DNA of 5,264 nt from JANNSX01 sp031403155 (GTDB taxonomy: Bacteria > Pseudomonadota > Alphaproteobacteria > Rhizobiales > Hyphomicrobiaceae). Below, in pieces: positions 1 through 5,210 of this stretch; within the stretch, counting starts at the first letter, position 1; every line of letters starts with the position of its first letter. The notes under the pieces are model-generated. The model was not told where the DNA came from. It did no database searches and saw only the letters and a list, made by a program, of their open reading frames with translations. Both the position numbers and the translations under genes were made by a program. The stretch spans positions 1-5,264 of the forward strand of contig JANNSX010000274.1 of NCBI GenBank assembly GCA_031403155.1. Reading direction: 5' to 3'.

Positions 1-92
1 CGCATCAATCGCGTATCATGAACCGCCGGATACGGAACCGTACGTCCGGTGGTGTGGGAGGACGGCGGGGGCAACCCCGCCTCCTACCCGAT
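1..92 (+). mobile_element. 3' end of a group II intron (domains V and VI)
   Basis: This is the catalytic tail of a group II intron. Domain V folds at about 22-53: 22-30 pairs with 45-53 over nine base pairs including a G25-U50 wobble, 31-34 pairs with 39-42, the loop is GAAC, and bases 43-44 form the expected two-base bulge on the 3' side. The catalytic triad reads as C24-G25-C26, the CGC form known from class C introns. Domain VI follows: 56-61 pairs with 83-89 and 64-70 pairs with 75-81 around a GCAA tetraloop. A86 is left bulged between the paired CCT and CCC, and is the probable branch point. The intron should end at AT (91-92), seven bases counting from A86. Domains I-IV and any maturase reading frame lie before the window. 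The fold was derived by hand. The class assignment is less certain than the intron call. Confidence 0.85.
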
Positions 93-400
93 TGGGGTAC
101 CCCCCGACATTACTCCAAACCGCAGAATGCTCGACCGGTCCGGGCCCCGAACGGGGCCATGGACTGTAGCCACGGGTGAAGTGCAAGGCTGGGCCTTGGC
201 CCAGCCTTGCGGCGAAACCCGTGGAGAAAAGGTTACGCGCTACTGCCCCGGTAGGGGCAGAGGAGAACCGCTCCGCTCATCCTCCGCCCCTTTGGGGCGG
301 GGTTACGGGAGTGACGTTTCCACGGGTTCGCTTTGCTCACCCGTGGCTACAATCCGCAGCCCCTTCGGGGCTTGGCCGGTCCTGCCGCTGTAGAAGAAAC
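93..400. repeat. Non-coding, hairpin-rich region with a large nested inverted repeat
   Basis: No convincing gene is visible here. The open frames that cross it begin inside the intron tail or read through hairpins, and they resemble no known family. The region is built of paired arms: 143-148 with 153-158, 183-195 with 198-210, 243-249 with 254-260, 284-290 with 294-300, and 358-363 with 367-372. A 15-base arm at 165-179 (TGTAGCCACGGGTGA) is exactly complementary to 337-351. Each of these arms can also fold locally, 170-177 with 217-224 and 320-327 with 339-346. It therefore looks like two copies of one repeat facing each other, the left copy carrying an extra hairpin. GACCGG at 133-138 can pair with 376-381 to close the whole structure. 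The family is not identified. It may be the 3' exon of the intron or a separate non-autonomous element. Confidence 0.6.
183..210. repeat. Perfect 13-base hairpin inside the left repeat copy
   Basis: GCAAGGCTGGGCC at 183-195 is the exact reverse complement of 198-210, separated by TT. In practice the innermost pairs open to give a loop of about four to six bases. It lies between the 170-177 and 217-224 arms, so it extends a longer stem. No T-run follows, so it is not a typical intrinsic terminator. Confidence 0.75.
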
Positions 401-453
401 GGGCTTCGATGCGGGTCAGGGGTTTTGCGGTCGGTTATTACGAGCCTTGCACT

Positions 454-500
454 GTGATCGCGAGGGCGACCTGCCGGTCGCCCCTACGGTCGCGTGATCC
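454..500. repeat. Palindromic repeat upstream of yggS
   Basis: GGGCGACC at 464-471 pairs with GGTCGCCC at 476-483 around the loop TGCC. The flanks GATCGCGA (456-463) and TCGCGTGATC (490-499) extend the symmetry imperfectly. It resembles GC-rich palindromes dispersed between genes in many high-GC bacteria. It ends about 93 bases before yggS and could lie in its leader or just upstream of its promoter. Confidence 0.55.
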
Positions 501-503
501 ATG

Positions 504-509
504 TACAAT
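504..509 (+). promoter_or_regulatory. Possible -10 element for yggS
   Basis: TACAAT matches the bacterial -10 consensus at five of six positions and lies 83 bases before the yggS start in otherwise GC-rich DNA. The expected -35 position (about 480-487) holds part of the palindrome and no TTGAC-like hexamer, so the promoter call is weak. Confidence 0.22.
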
Positions 510-592
510 CAATGACGGCGCGTCGCCCTCCTCTTGAACGGCATCCGATGGAGAGGCATGAGTCTCGCTGGCGATAGGGCAGGACAACGGCA

Positions 593-1255
593 ATGAGCAG
601 CGTTCAACAGCGACTGGCGGATGTGAAAGCGAAGATCGCCTTAGCGGCGCAGGATGCCGAGCGCGATCCTGCCTCCGTGACGCTCGTCGCCGTCTCCAAG
701 ACCTTCGAGGCAGCGGACATCCTGCCCGTCATCGAGGCCGGCCAACGCGTGTTCGGCGAGAACCGCGTGCAGGAGGCCAAGGGCAAATGGCCGGCGCTGA
801 AGGAGCGCTTTCCGGACATCGAGCTGCATCTCATCGGCCCCTTGCAGACGAACAAGGTCAAGGAGGCGGTGGCGCTGTTCGACGTCATCGAGTCGGTTGA
901 TCGGCCGAAGCTCGCGTCAGCGTTGGCGGCCGAGATGGCGAAAACCGGCCGGCGGCTGCCCTGCTATGTCCAGGTCAACACCGGCGCCGAGCCGCAGAAG
1001 GCGGGGGTGCTGCCGAAGGAGACGGCGGCCTTCGTCGCGACCTGCCAAGCGGATGGGTTGGATATCGCCGGTCTCATGTGCATCCCCCCCGTCGACGACG
1101 AGGCGGCGCTGCATTTCGCATTGCTGAGAAAGCTCGCGAAGGAGATCGGGTTGAGCCAACTCAGCATGGGCATGAGCGGAGATTATCCGACAGCGATCCT
1201 GCTGGGCGCGACGCATGTCAGGGTCGGGAGCGCGATTTTTGGGGTCAGGGGGTAG
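593..1255 (+). CDS. yggS: YggS/PLPBP family PLP-homeostasis protein
   Basis: This protein binds pyridoxal 5'-phosphate (PLP) in the cytoplasm and buffers the free vitamin B6 pool. The family has the fold-type III barrel of alanine racemase but no established enzymatic activity. The 220-residue length is typical for alphaproteobacteria. Visible landmarks are VAVSKTF with the PLP-binding lysine at K36, FGENRVQEA at about residues 54-62, HLIGPLQTNK at about 79-88, and the C-terminal SMGMSGDYPTAI and VRVGSAIFG segments that line the phosphate site. The ATG at 593 is preceded by AGGA (581-584) at a good ribosome-binding distance, and the N-terminus matches the family, so the start is secure. The next gene on the same strand begins 79 bases downstream; co-transcription is possible but there is no functional link. 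The protein looks intact. Confidence 0.95.
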   Translation: MSSVQQRLADVKAKIALAAQDAERDPASVTLVAVSKTFEAADILPVIEAGQRVFGENRVQEAKGKWPALKERFPDIELHLIGPLQTNKVKEAVALFDVIESVDRPKLASALAAEMAKTGRRLPCYVQVNTGAEPQKAGVLPKETAAFVATCQADGLDIAGLMCIPPVDDEAALHFALLRKLAKEIGLSQLSMGMSGDYPTAILLGATHVRVGSAIFGVRG

Positions 1256-1334
1256 CGCGAAAGCCCCTTGCAGACCCAATAGGAGTCAGGCTTCCATCTC
1301 GGCATCGCGCGTTCTCAAAGCTAGTCGAGGGGAC

Positions 1335-2804
1335 ATGGCCGACGTTTTCATATCCTACAAGAGCGAGAGGCGACCGGCCGCTAAGCACCTGGCGGTAATC
1401 ATCGAAGCCCATGGCTTCTCGGTGTGGTTCGACTACGGCCTCGTTCCCGGTAAGAATTTCGGCCGGAGGATCGAGGAAGAGATCCGCCAAGCAAAGGCCG
1501 TTGTGGTCCTTTGGTGCGCCTTGTCGGTCGAGTCGGAATGGGTCCAGGACGAGGCCGATCTCGCCAAGAAGCTTGGCCGCTTTGTTCCCGCCCGGATCGA
1601 GCCGTGTGATCCGCCGCTCGGCTTTCGCCGCGATGATTTCGTCGAGATATCCAATTGGGATGGCGATCCGAGCACGCGCATTCTCGACAGGTTGATCGAT
1701 CGGATCGAGGCGTTGGTCGGGCGCGAGGCGACGATCAGTCGTCGTACTCTCATCGAGCTACACAATTCATGGACCATGCATGGGCGGCCCAATCTCACTC
1801 AGTTTTCCCTGGTCGAGGCAAGGGTTGTTCCCGAGACCGAGCGGCGCCTGCCCTCCCAAGTTGTTGTGCCTGCCACGGCTCAGGCGGTGCCTTCGCCTGT
1901 CGATCGCTATCGAGCCGAAGGCCGCATCAAGGTCGAGGCGAAGGATATTCAAGGCACGCCGGACGGCTGGTTCAAGCCGGGCGCCGGCAAGACCGAGTGG
2001 TTCAAGGATCACGAGCACGGCCCGGATATGGTGGTGGTGCCGGCGGGCAGCTTCACGATGGGATCGCCGGACACTGAGCCGGAGCGCTCGGCAGATGAGA
2101 GCCCGCAGCACACTGTCACGATTGCCCAGCCATTCGGCGTCGGCCGGCATGCCATTACGCGCGGCCAATTCGCGGCATTCGTCAACAACACCGGTCACAC
2201 GACAGAGGGTGGGGCTACGGTCTGGAAGGGCGACAAGTGGGAGCACGATCCGAAGGGGTCGTGGCGTACTCCAGGTTTCGCACAGGACGACACCCACCCA
2301 GTCGTCTGCGTCAGCTGGGACGATGCCAGCGCCTATGCAGCGTGGCTGTGCATTCAAACGGGCAAGGCCTATCGCCTGCTGACCGAGGCGGAGCGCGAGT
2401 ATGTCGCTCGGGCCAGCACGACGACGCCGTTCTGGTGGGGAGGGTCGATCACGTCGACTCAGGCCAACTACAACGGCAACTACACCTATGCCGGCGGCAC
2501 CAAGGGCGAATGGCGCAAGTCCACGGTTCCAGTCGGCAGCTTCGCCGCCAATCCGTGGGGCCTCTTCAACGTGCACGGCAATGTCTGGGAGTGGTGCGAG
2601 GATGACTGGCACGACACCTACAACGGTGCGCCGGCGGATGGCTCCGCGTGGCTGCAAGGTGGTGATGCCGGTAAGCGTGTGGTTCGCGGCGGTTCCTGGT
2701 ACCTCACTCCAGACATCCTTCGCTCGGCCTACCGCAACTGGTTCGCCACCGACAATCGGAGCAGCAGTTTTGGCTTCCGTGTCGGGAGGACGCTTACCTC
2801 ATGA
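1335..2804 (+). CDS. TIR domain fused to a degenerate FGE/SUMF1 C-type-lectin-fold domain, probable DGR target
   Basis: A 489-residue fusion with no signal peptide or membrane segment. Residues 2-130 form a TIR domain: it opens with DVFISYKSER, has WFDY at 31-34, and SEWVQDE at 67-73 carries a glutamate (E73) with the W-V-x-x-E spacing of the catalytic residue in NAD-cleaving TIRs such as SARM1. Residues 135-225 are a linker. Residues 230-489 are an FGE-sulfatase/SUMF1 domain: VVVPAGSFTMGSP (233-245), HPVVCVSWDDASAYAAWL (321-338), RLLTEAEREY (347-356), GNVWEW (415-420), RGGSW (451-455) and GFRVGR (480-485). The RGGSW-to-GFR segment has no cysteine, so formylglycine synthesis is not expected; the fold is probably used for binding. 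I chose the ATG at 1335 because TIR homology begins there and GAGGGG (1327-1332) lies just upstream, although only two bases away. The open frame extends back to 1215 into yggS, without homology. Function as a ligand sensor with a TIR effector is inference. Confidence 0.88.
   Translation: MADVFISYKSERRPAAKHLAVIIEAHGFSVWFDYGLVPGKNFGRRIEEEIRQAKAVVVLWCALSVESEWVQDEADLAKKLGRFVPARIEPCDPPLGFRRDDFVEISNWDGDPSTRILDRLIDRIEALVGREATISRRTLIELHNSWTMHGRPNLTQFSLVEARVVPETERRLPSQVVVPATAQAVPSPVDRYRAEGRIKVEAKDIQGTPDGWFKPGAGKTEWFKDHEHGPDMVVVPAGSFTMGSPDTEPERSADESPQHTVTIAQPFGVGRHAITRGQFAAFVNNTGHTTEGGATVWKGDKWEHDPKGSWRTPGFAQDDTHPVVCVSWDDASAYAAWLCIQTGKAYRLLTEAEREYVARASTTTPFWWGGSITSTQANYNGNYTYAGGTKGEWRKSTVPVGSFAANPWGLFNVHGNVWEWCEDDWHDTYNGAPADGSAWLQGGDAGKRVVRGGSWYLTPDILRSAYRNWFATDNRSSSFGFRVGRTLTS
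2691..2780 (+). other. DGR-type variable region (VR) at the 3' end of the TIR-FGE gene
   Basis: This segment encodes residues 453-482 of the fusion. Invariant blocks (GSW, P459, LRSA 462-465, R467, DNR 473-475, GFR 480-482) alternate with sites that are variable in FGE-type DGR targets: 456-458, 460-461, 466, 468-471 and 476-479. Their codons read TAC CTC ACT, GAC ATC, TAC, AAC TGG TTC GCC, AGC AGC AGT TTT. Twelve of the fourteen end in C or T together with matching family positions, TGG is the only one ending in G, and none ends in A. This is what adenine-directed randomisation of AAC/AAT (plus AGG, ACC and ATT) template codons would leave. On the TIR-FGE background the signature is strong, but the exact boundaries and the template are unknown. 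Confidence 0.7.
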
Positions 2805-2805
2805 A

Positions 2806-2825
2806 TCTTTGCCTCTTTACCTCTT
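2806..2825 (+). repeat. Short pyrimidine-rich tandem repeat after the VR gene
   Basis: TCTTTGCC (2806-2813) is followed by TCTTTACC (2814-2821) and a partial TCTT (2822-2825). The last codons of the gene also contain CTTACCTC (2793-2800), a related unit that crosses into the reading frame. It sits between the variable region and the G/C hairpin, so it may belong to the recognition sequence of a DGR target or be a simple slippage repeat. Confidence 0.5.
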
Positions 2826-2831
2826 GGGGGT

Positions 2832-2850
2832 TTGGGGGCGAAGCCCCCAA
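2832..2850 (+). terminator. G/C stem-loop after the TIR-FGE gene (terminator or DGR target hairpin)
   Basis: TTGGGGGC at 2832-2839 pairs perfectly with GCCCCCAA at 2843-2850 around the loop GAA, starting 28 bases after the stop codon. A hairpin of about eight base pairs with a small GA-rich loop just downstream of the variable region is known to aid target recognition in DGRs such as that of Bordetella phage BPP-1. The same structure would serve as a transcription terminator, although only a broken T-tract (ATTTTCTT) follows. The two roles cannot be separated from sequence. Confidence 0.55.
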
Positions 2851-3036
2851 CACGATTTTCTTGATTGGCCTCGCCCAGACCGGCCGAAACTCGGTCGCGG
2901 CCCCTCCCCCACCCTCCGTCACGGCCGCGCAGGCGGCCGCCTAGCCATGTCGGGCCGGGCGTGAACTCTCGGCCATCGAATTGGTGGCAGGGCTTCCCGA
3001 GTGGTGAAAGCGCTGGCTACCAGAGGCTTGTCTGGG
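2851..3036. other. Convergent intergenic spacer without a gene
   Basis: The TIR-FGE gene and purH point towards each other here. The segment contains a C-rich stretch (about 2897-2915) and a GGCCGC-rich stretch (about 2921-2942). I see no start codon with a ribosome-binding site leading into a recognisable protein, no RNA gene and no near copy of the variable region. Confidence 0.6.
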
Positions 3037-3054
3037 TTCCCGCCTTCGCGGGAA
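3037..3054. repeat. Common dispersed hairpin repeat near the purH 3' end
   Basis: TTCCCGC (3037-3043) pairs with GCGGGAA (3048-3054) around CTTC. With its flanks it matches a very common proteobacterial intergenic repeat, recognisable in translation as RHSREGGNP on the minus strand. It lies 66 bases beyond the purH stop and could stabilise or end that transcript. No T-run follows on the minus strand. Confidence 0.7.
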
Positions 3055-3120
3055 TGACGGGAGGACAGCCCACGCAAATCCTTACACCACCATTGAGGCA
3101 ACGATGTTCCTGGTTGCTCA

Positions 3121-4704
3121 TCAATGCCGGAAATGCCTGATCCCGGTGAACACCATCGCGAGGCCACGCTCATCGGCCGCGGCGATCACCTCGGCGTCGC
3201 GGACTGAGCCGCCGGGCTGGATGATCGCCGTGACGCCGGCTTCGGCGGCGGTGATAAGCCCATCGGCGAACGGGAAGAAGGCATCCGAGGCGACGACCGA
3301 ACCCTTCGTCAGCGGCTCCACTTCGCCAGCCGCATCGGCGGCGGCTCGGGCTTTCCAGGCGGCGATCCTCGCCGAGTCGACGCGGCTCATCTGGCCGGCG
3401 CCGATGCCAACGGTGGCTCCGTCCTTCACATAGACGATGGCGTTCGACTTGACGTGCTTGGCGACGCGGAAGGCGAACAGGAGATCGGCAAGCTCGCGCT
3501 CCGACGGCGCGCGCTTCGTCACCACCTTCAGATCGTCGCGGCCGACCAGCCCCGCATCGCGCGACTGCAGCAGAAACCCACCCGACACCGGCTTGACGAT
3601 CGAGCGCAACGCGCCCGGGTCGAGCAGACCGCCGGTCAGCAGCAGCCGGACATTGGGCTTGGCCGCCAGCACCTGCAACGCCGCCTCGTCCGCCTCGGGT
3701 GCCACGATCACCTCGGTGAAGACGCGCGAGATTTCCGTCGCCGTCTCGGCGTCGAGTGCGCGATTTACAGCGATGATGCCACCGAAGGCGCTGACCGGAT
3801 CGGTTTTCAACGCCCTTCGATAAGCCTCGATGAGCGTCGCCCCCGTCGCAACCCCGCACGGATTGGCGTGCTTGATGATGGCGAGCGCGGGCCTTTCACG
3901 ATCGAGATCGGAGACGAGCTCGAAGGCCGCATCCGCATCGGCGATGTTGTTATAGCTGAGTTCCTTGCCTTGAACCCGCCGCGCCGCGGCGAGACTCGGC
4001 CCGCTTCCCGGCGTCCGGTAGAGCGCCGCCTGCTGATGCGGGTTCTCGCCGTAGCGCAGCGCCATGATGCGTGTGCCGGCGATGCTCGCGATCGGCGGCA
4101 TGGCCTCGCCCTGTTGCTCGAACATCCAGGACGAGATCATCGTGTCGTAGCGCGCGGTCGTGGCGTAGGTCTTGGCGGCGAGGCGCTTGCGGAAGCCCAA
4201 GGTCGTCGCGCCGTCATTGGCATCCAGCTCGGAAAGCAGCTCGCCATAGTCCGCCGGATCGGTGACGACGGTGACGCTCTCGTGGTTCTTCGCCGCCGCG
4301 CGCAACATCGCCGGCCCGCCGATGTCGATATTCTCGATGCACTCGGCCTCGGGCTTGGCCGCAGCGACCGTCGCCTCGAACGGATAGAGATTGACGACGA
4401 GCAGGTCGATCGCCTCGATGCCGTGCGCCTGCATGGCCTCGACATGCCCGGCGTTGCCGCGCACGGCGAGCAACCCGCCATGGACCTTCGGATGCAGCGT
4501 CTTGAGGCGCCCGTCCATCATCTCCGGGAAACCCGTCACCTCGGCGATATCGAGCACGGCAAGACTCATATCGGCGAGGTGCTTGCGCGTGCCACCCGTT
4601 GAAACCAGTGTCACGCCGCGTTCGCCGAGTGCGCGAGCAAGATCGCCTATGCCCGTCTTGTCGGAAACGGAAATCAGCGCGCGGCGGATGGGGATGTGGG
4701 TCAT
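3121..4704 (-). CDS. purH: Bifunctional AICAR transformylase / IMP cyclohydrolase
   Basis: PurH catalyses the last two steps of de novo purine synthesis in the cytoplasm: formyl transfer from 10-formyl-tetrahydrofolate to AICAR, then ring closure of FAICAR to IMP. The 527-residue length is normal for bacteria. The N-terminal cyclohydrolase domain (MGS-like, about 1-200) shows RRALISVSDKTG (7-18), STGGTRK (35-41), GFPEMMDGRLKTLHPKVHGG (58-77) and NLYPF (105-109). The transformylase domain shows RYGENPHQ (217-224), ELSYNNIADADAA (248-260) and IKHANPCGVA (277-286), which carries the catalytic K278-H279 pair. FFPFADG and a C-terminal TGIRHFRH complete the family signature. The ATG at 4704 is the family start, although its ribosome-binding site is weak (GACGAG-like). 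No clear promoter was seen upstream. Long open frames on the opposite strand are codon-bias shadows of this gene. Confidence 0.98.
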   Translation of the reverse strand: MTHIPIRRALISVSDKTGIGDLARALGERGVTLVSTGGTRKHLADMSLAVLDIAEVTGFPEMMDGRLKTLHPKVHGGLLAVRGNAGHVEAMQAHGIEAIDLLVVNLYPFEATVAAAKPEAECIENIDIGGPAMLRAAAKNHESVTVVTDPADYGELLSELDANDGATTLGFRKRLAAKTYATTARYDTMISSWMFEQQGEAMPPIASIAGTRIMALRYGENPHQQAALYRTPGSGPSLAAARRVQGKELSYNNIADADAAFELVSDLDRERPALAIIKHANPCGVATGATLIEAYRRALKTDPVSAFGGIIAVNRALDAETATEISRVFTEVIVAPEADEAALQVLAAKPNVRLLLTGGLLDPGALRSIVKPVSGGFLLQSRDAGLVGRDDLKVVTKRAPSERELADLLFAFRVAKHVKSNAIVYVKDGATVGIGAGQMSRVDSARIAAWKARAAADAAGEVEPLTKGSVVASDAFFPFADGLITAAEAGVTAIIQPGGSVRDAEVIAAADERGLAMVFTGIRHFRH

Positions 4705-4833
4705 GGCTCGTCAGATCTTTTTTTCGGAGAGTTGGAGATTGTCGTGCCCGATGGGTCTGTCAGACGAGCAGGCAAGGAGCAAGGATGCCGGTTTGCCGCC
4801 GTTACACCAAGTGGTCGCACCCACCCCCACCCT
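4705..4833. other. Upstream region of purH
   Basis: This stretch should contain the purH leader and possibly its promoter on the minus strand. A seven-T run at 4719-4725 reads as an A-run in the purH leader. I found no convincing -35/-10 pair and no sign of a purine riboswitch. Confidence 0.4.
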
Positions 4834-4859
4834 GTCCCTCCCCACGAGGGGGAGGGGAC
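4834..4859. repeat. C/G-rich palindrome upstream of purH
   Basis: GTCCCTCCCC (4834-4843) pairs with GGGGAGGGGAC (4849-4859) with one bulged G. The preceding CCCCCACCC motif (from about 4824) recurs near 2902 and, on the minus strand, near 5181-5192. This is typical of dispersed intergenic repeats in Rhizobiales genomes. Confidence 0.6.
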
Positions 4860-4869
4860 GTTGGGGATA

Positions 4870-4917
4870 GAGCACTTTCCGACCAAGTGGAAACCGGTTG
4901 GTCGAAAGAAAGTGCTC
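4870..4917. repeat. Rhizobiales-type palindromic repeat, first of a pair
   Basis: The outer arm GAGCACTTTC (4870-4879) pairs with GAAAGTGCTC (4908-4917). The inner arm CGACCAA (4880-4886) pairs with TTGGTCG (4898-4904). Bases 4905-4907 (AAA) bulge on the 3' side. The AAGTGGAAACCGGTT core (4885-4899) matches a palindrome I recall as very widespread in Bradyrhizobium-like genomes. Its function is unknown. Confidence 0.7.
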
Positions 4918-4928
4918 AAAACCAATAA

Positions 4929-4973
4929 CCTAGAGCGCCGATCTGATTCCGTCAGATCGAATAGCGCTCTAGG
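4929..4973. repeat. Rhizobiales-type palindromic repeat, second of a pair
   Basis: The outer arm CCTAGAGCGC (4929-4938) pairs with GCGCTCTAGG (4964-4973). The inner arm CGATCTGA (4939-4946) pairs with TCAGATCG (4952-4959) around TTCCG. Bases 4960-4963 (AATA) bulge on the 3' side. It begins 11 bases after the preceding palindrome and has the same plan, though its sequence differs. Confidence 0.7.
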
Positions 4974-5129
4974 TCCTGTTCATGGCAATGACCAATCCGC
5001 TTGAGCGGGCGCCGATGTCCGCAGCGACGGCAGGGAATCCTTTGAAACACGCGTCGCAGCCACCTCGGTAGTCTGCAGGCGACGTGAGATCACGATGTCA
5101 TTTTGTGCAAAGGACGCACTACGCTTGGA
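4974..5129. other. Non-coding spacer, possibly part of a dispersed repeat
   Basis: No supported gene. The minus strand is open for 61 codons across part of this stretch, but the translation looks like a read-through intergenic repeat (SFAQNDIVIS-like) and has no family match that I recognise. Confidence 0.4.
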
Positions 5130-5177
5130 CCTCCCCCCGTCGTGCTGAAGGCGCGCCTCCGGCACGACGTGGGGAGG
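5130..5177. repeat. Long GC-rich inverted repeat after the minus-strand gene
   Basis: Positions 5130-5145 pair with 5162-5177 over sixteen positions with one mismatch (C5137 against T5170). The 16-base loop contains the palindrome GGCGCGCC. It starts 33 bases beyond the stop codon of the minus-strand gene fragment, so it could end that transcript, but no T-run follows on that strand. It may equally be a dispersed element. Confidence 0.6.
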
Positions 5178-5210
5178 GTTGGGGTGGGGGTGGCCCTATC
5201 CGAAAACCAA

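Noticed and set aside
1..92. The tail of a DGR reverse transcriptase or template repeat belonging to the TIR-FGE gene
   Set aside because: The bases fold as group II domains V and VI and show no similarity to the variable region.
93..400. CRISPR array
   Set aside because: The repeats are inverted hairpins of differing sequence, without regular direct repeats and equal spacers.
49..457. Two overlapping plus-strand open frames in the hairpin region
   Set aside because: One starts inside domain V of the intron, both read through inverted repeats, and neither has a credible ribosome-binding site or known motif.
1215..1334. Upstream in-frame start that would lengthen the TIR protein by 40 residues and overlap yggS
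   Set aside because: The extension has no TIR homology and overlaps the conserved yggS C-terminus. The start at 1335 places DVFISY at the usual N-terminal position.
1962..1997. GAGKT-containing segment as a Walker A motif
   Set aside because: The spacing does not fit GxxxxGK[ST] and there is no NTPase domain around it. It is in the linker before the FGE domain.
1767..2657. 296-codon open frame on the minus strand
   Set aside because: It is antisense to the clearly recognisable FGE domain and has shadow-frame composition.
2805..3120. DGR template repeat downstream of the variable region
   Set aside because: I looked for a near copy of 2690-2780 enriched in AAC codons on both strands and saw none.
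3454..4602. 382-codon open frame on the plus strand
   Set aside because: It lies wholly antisense to purH, is rich in Arg/Asp/Gly as expected of a shadow frame in high-GC DNA, and matches no family.
4980..5165. 61-codon minus-strand open frame
   Set aside because: It runs through the long palindrome and repeat-like DNA, with no family resemblance. The more plausible gene end in this area is at 5211.
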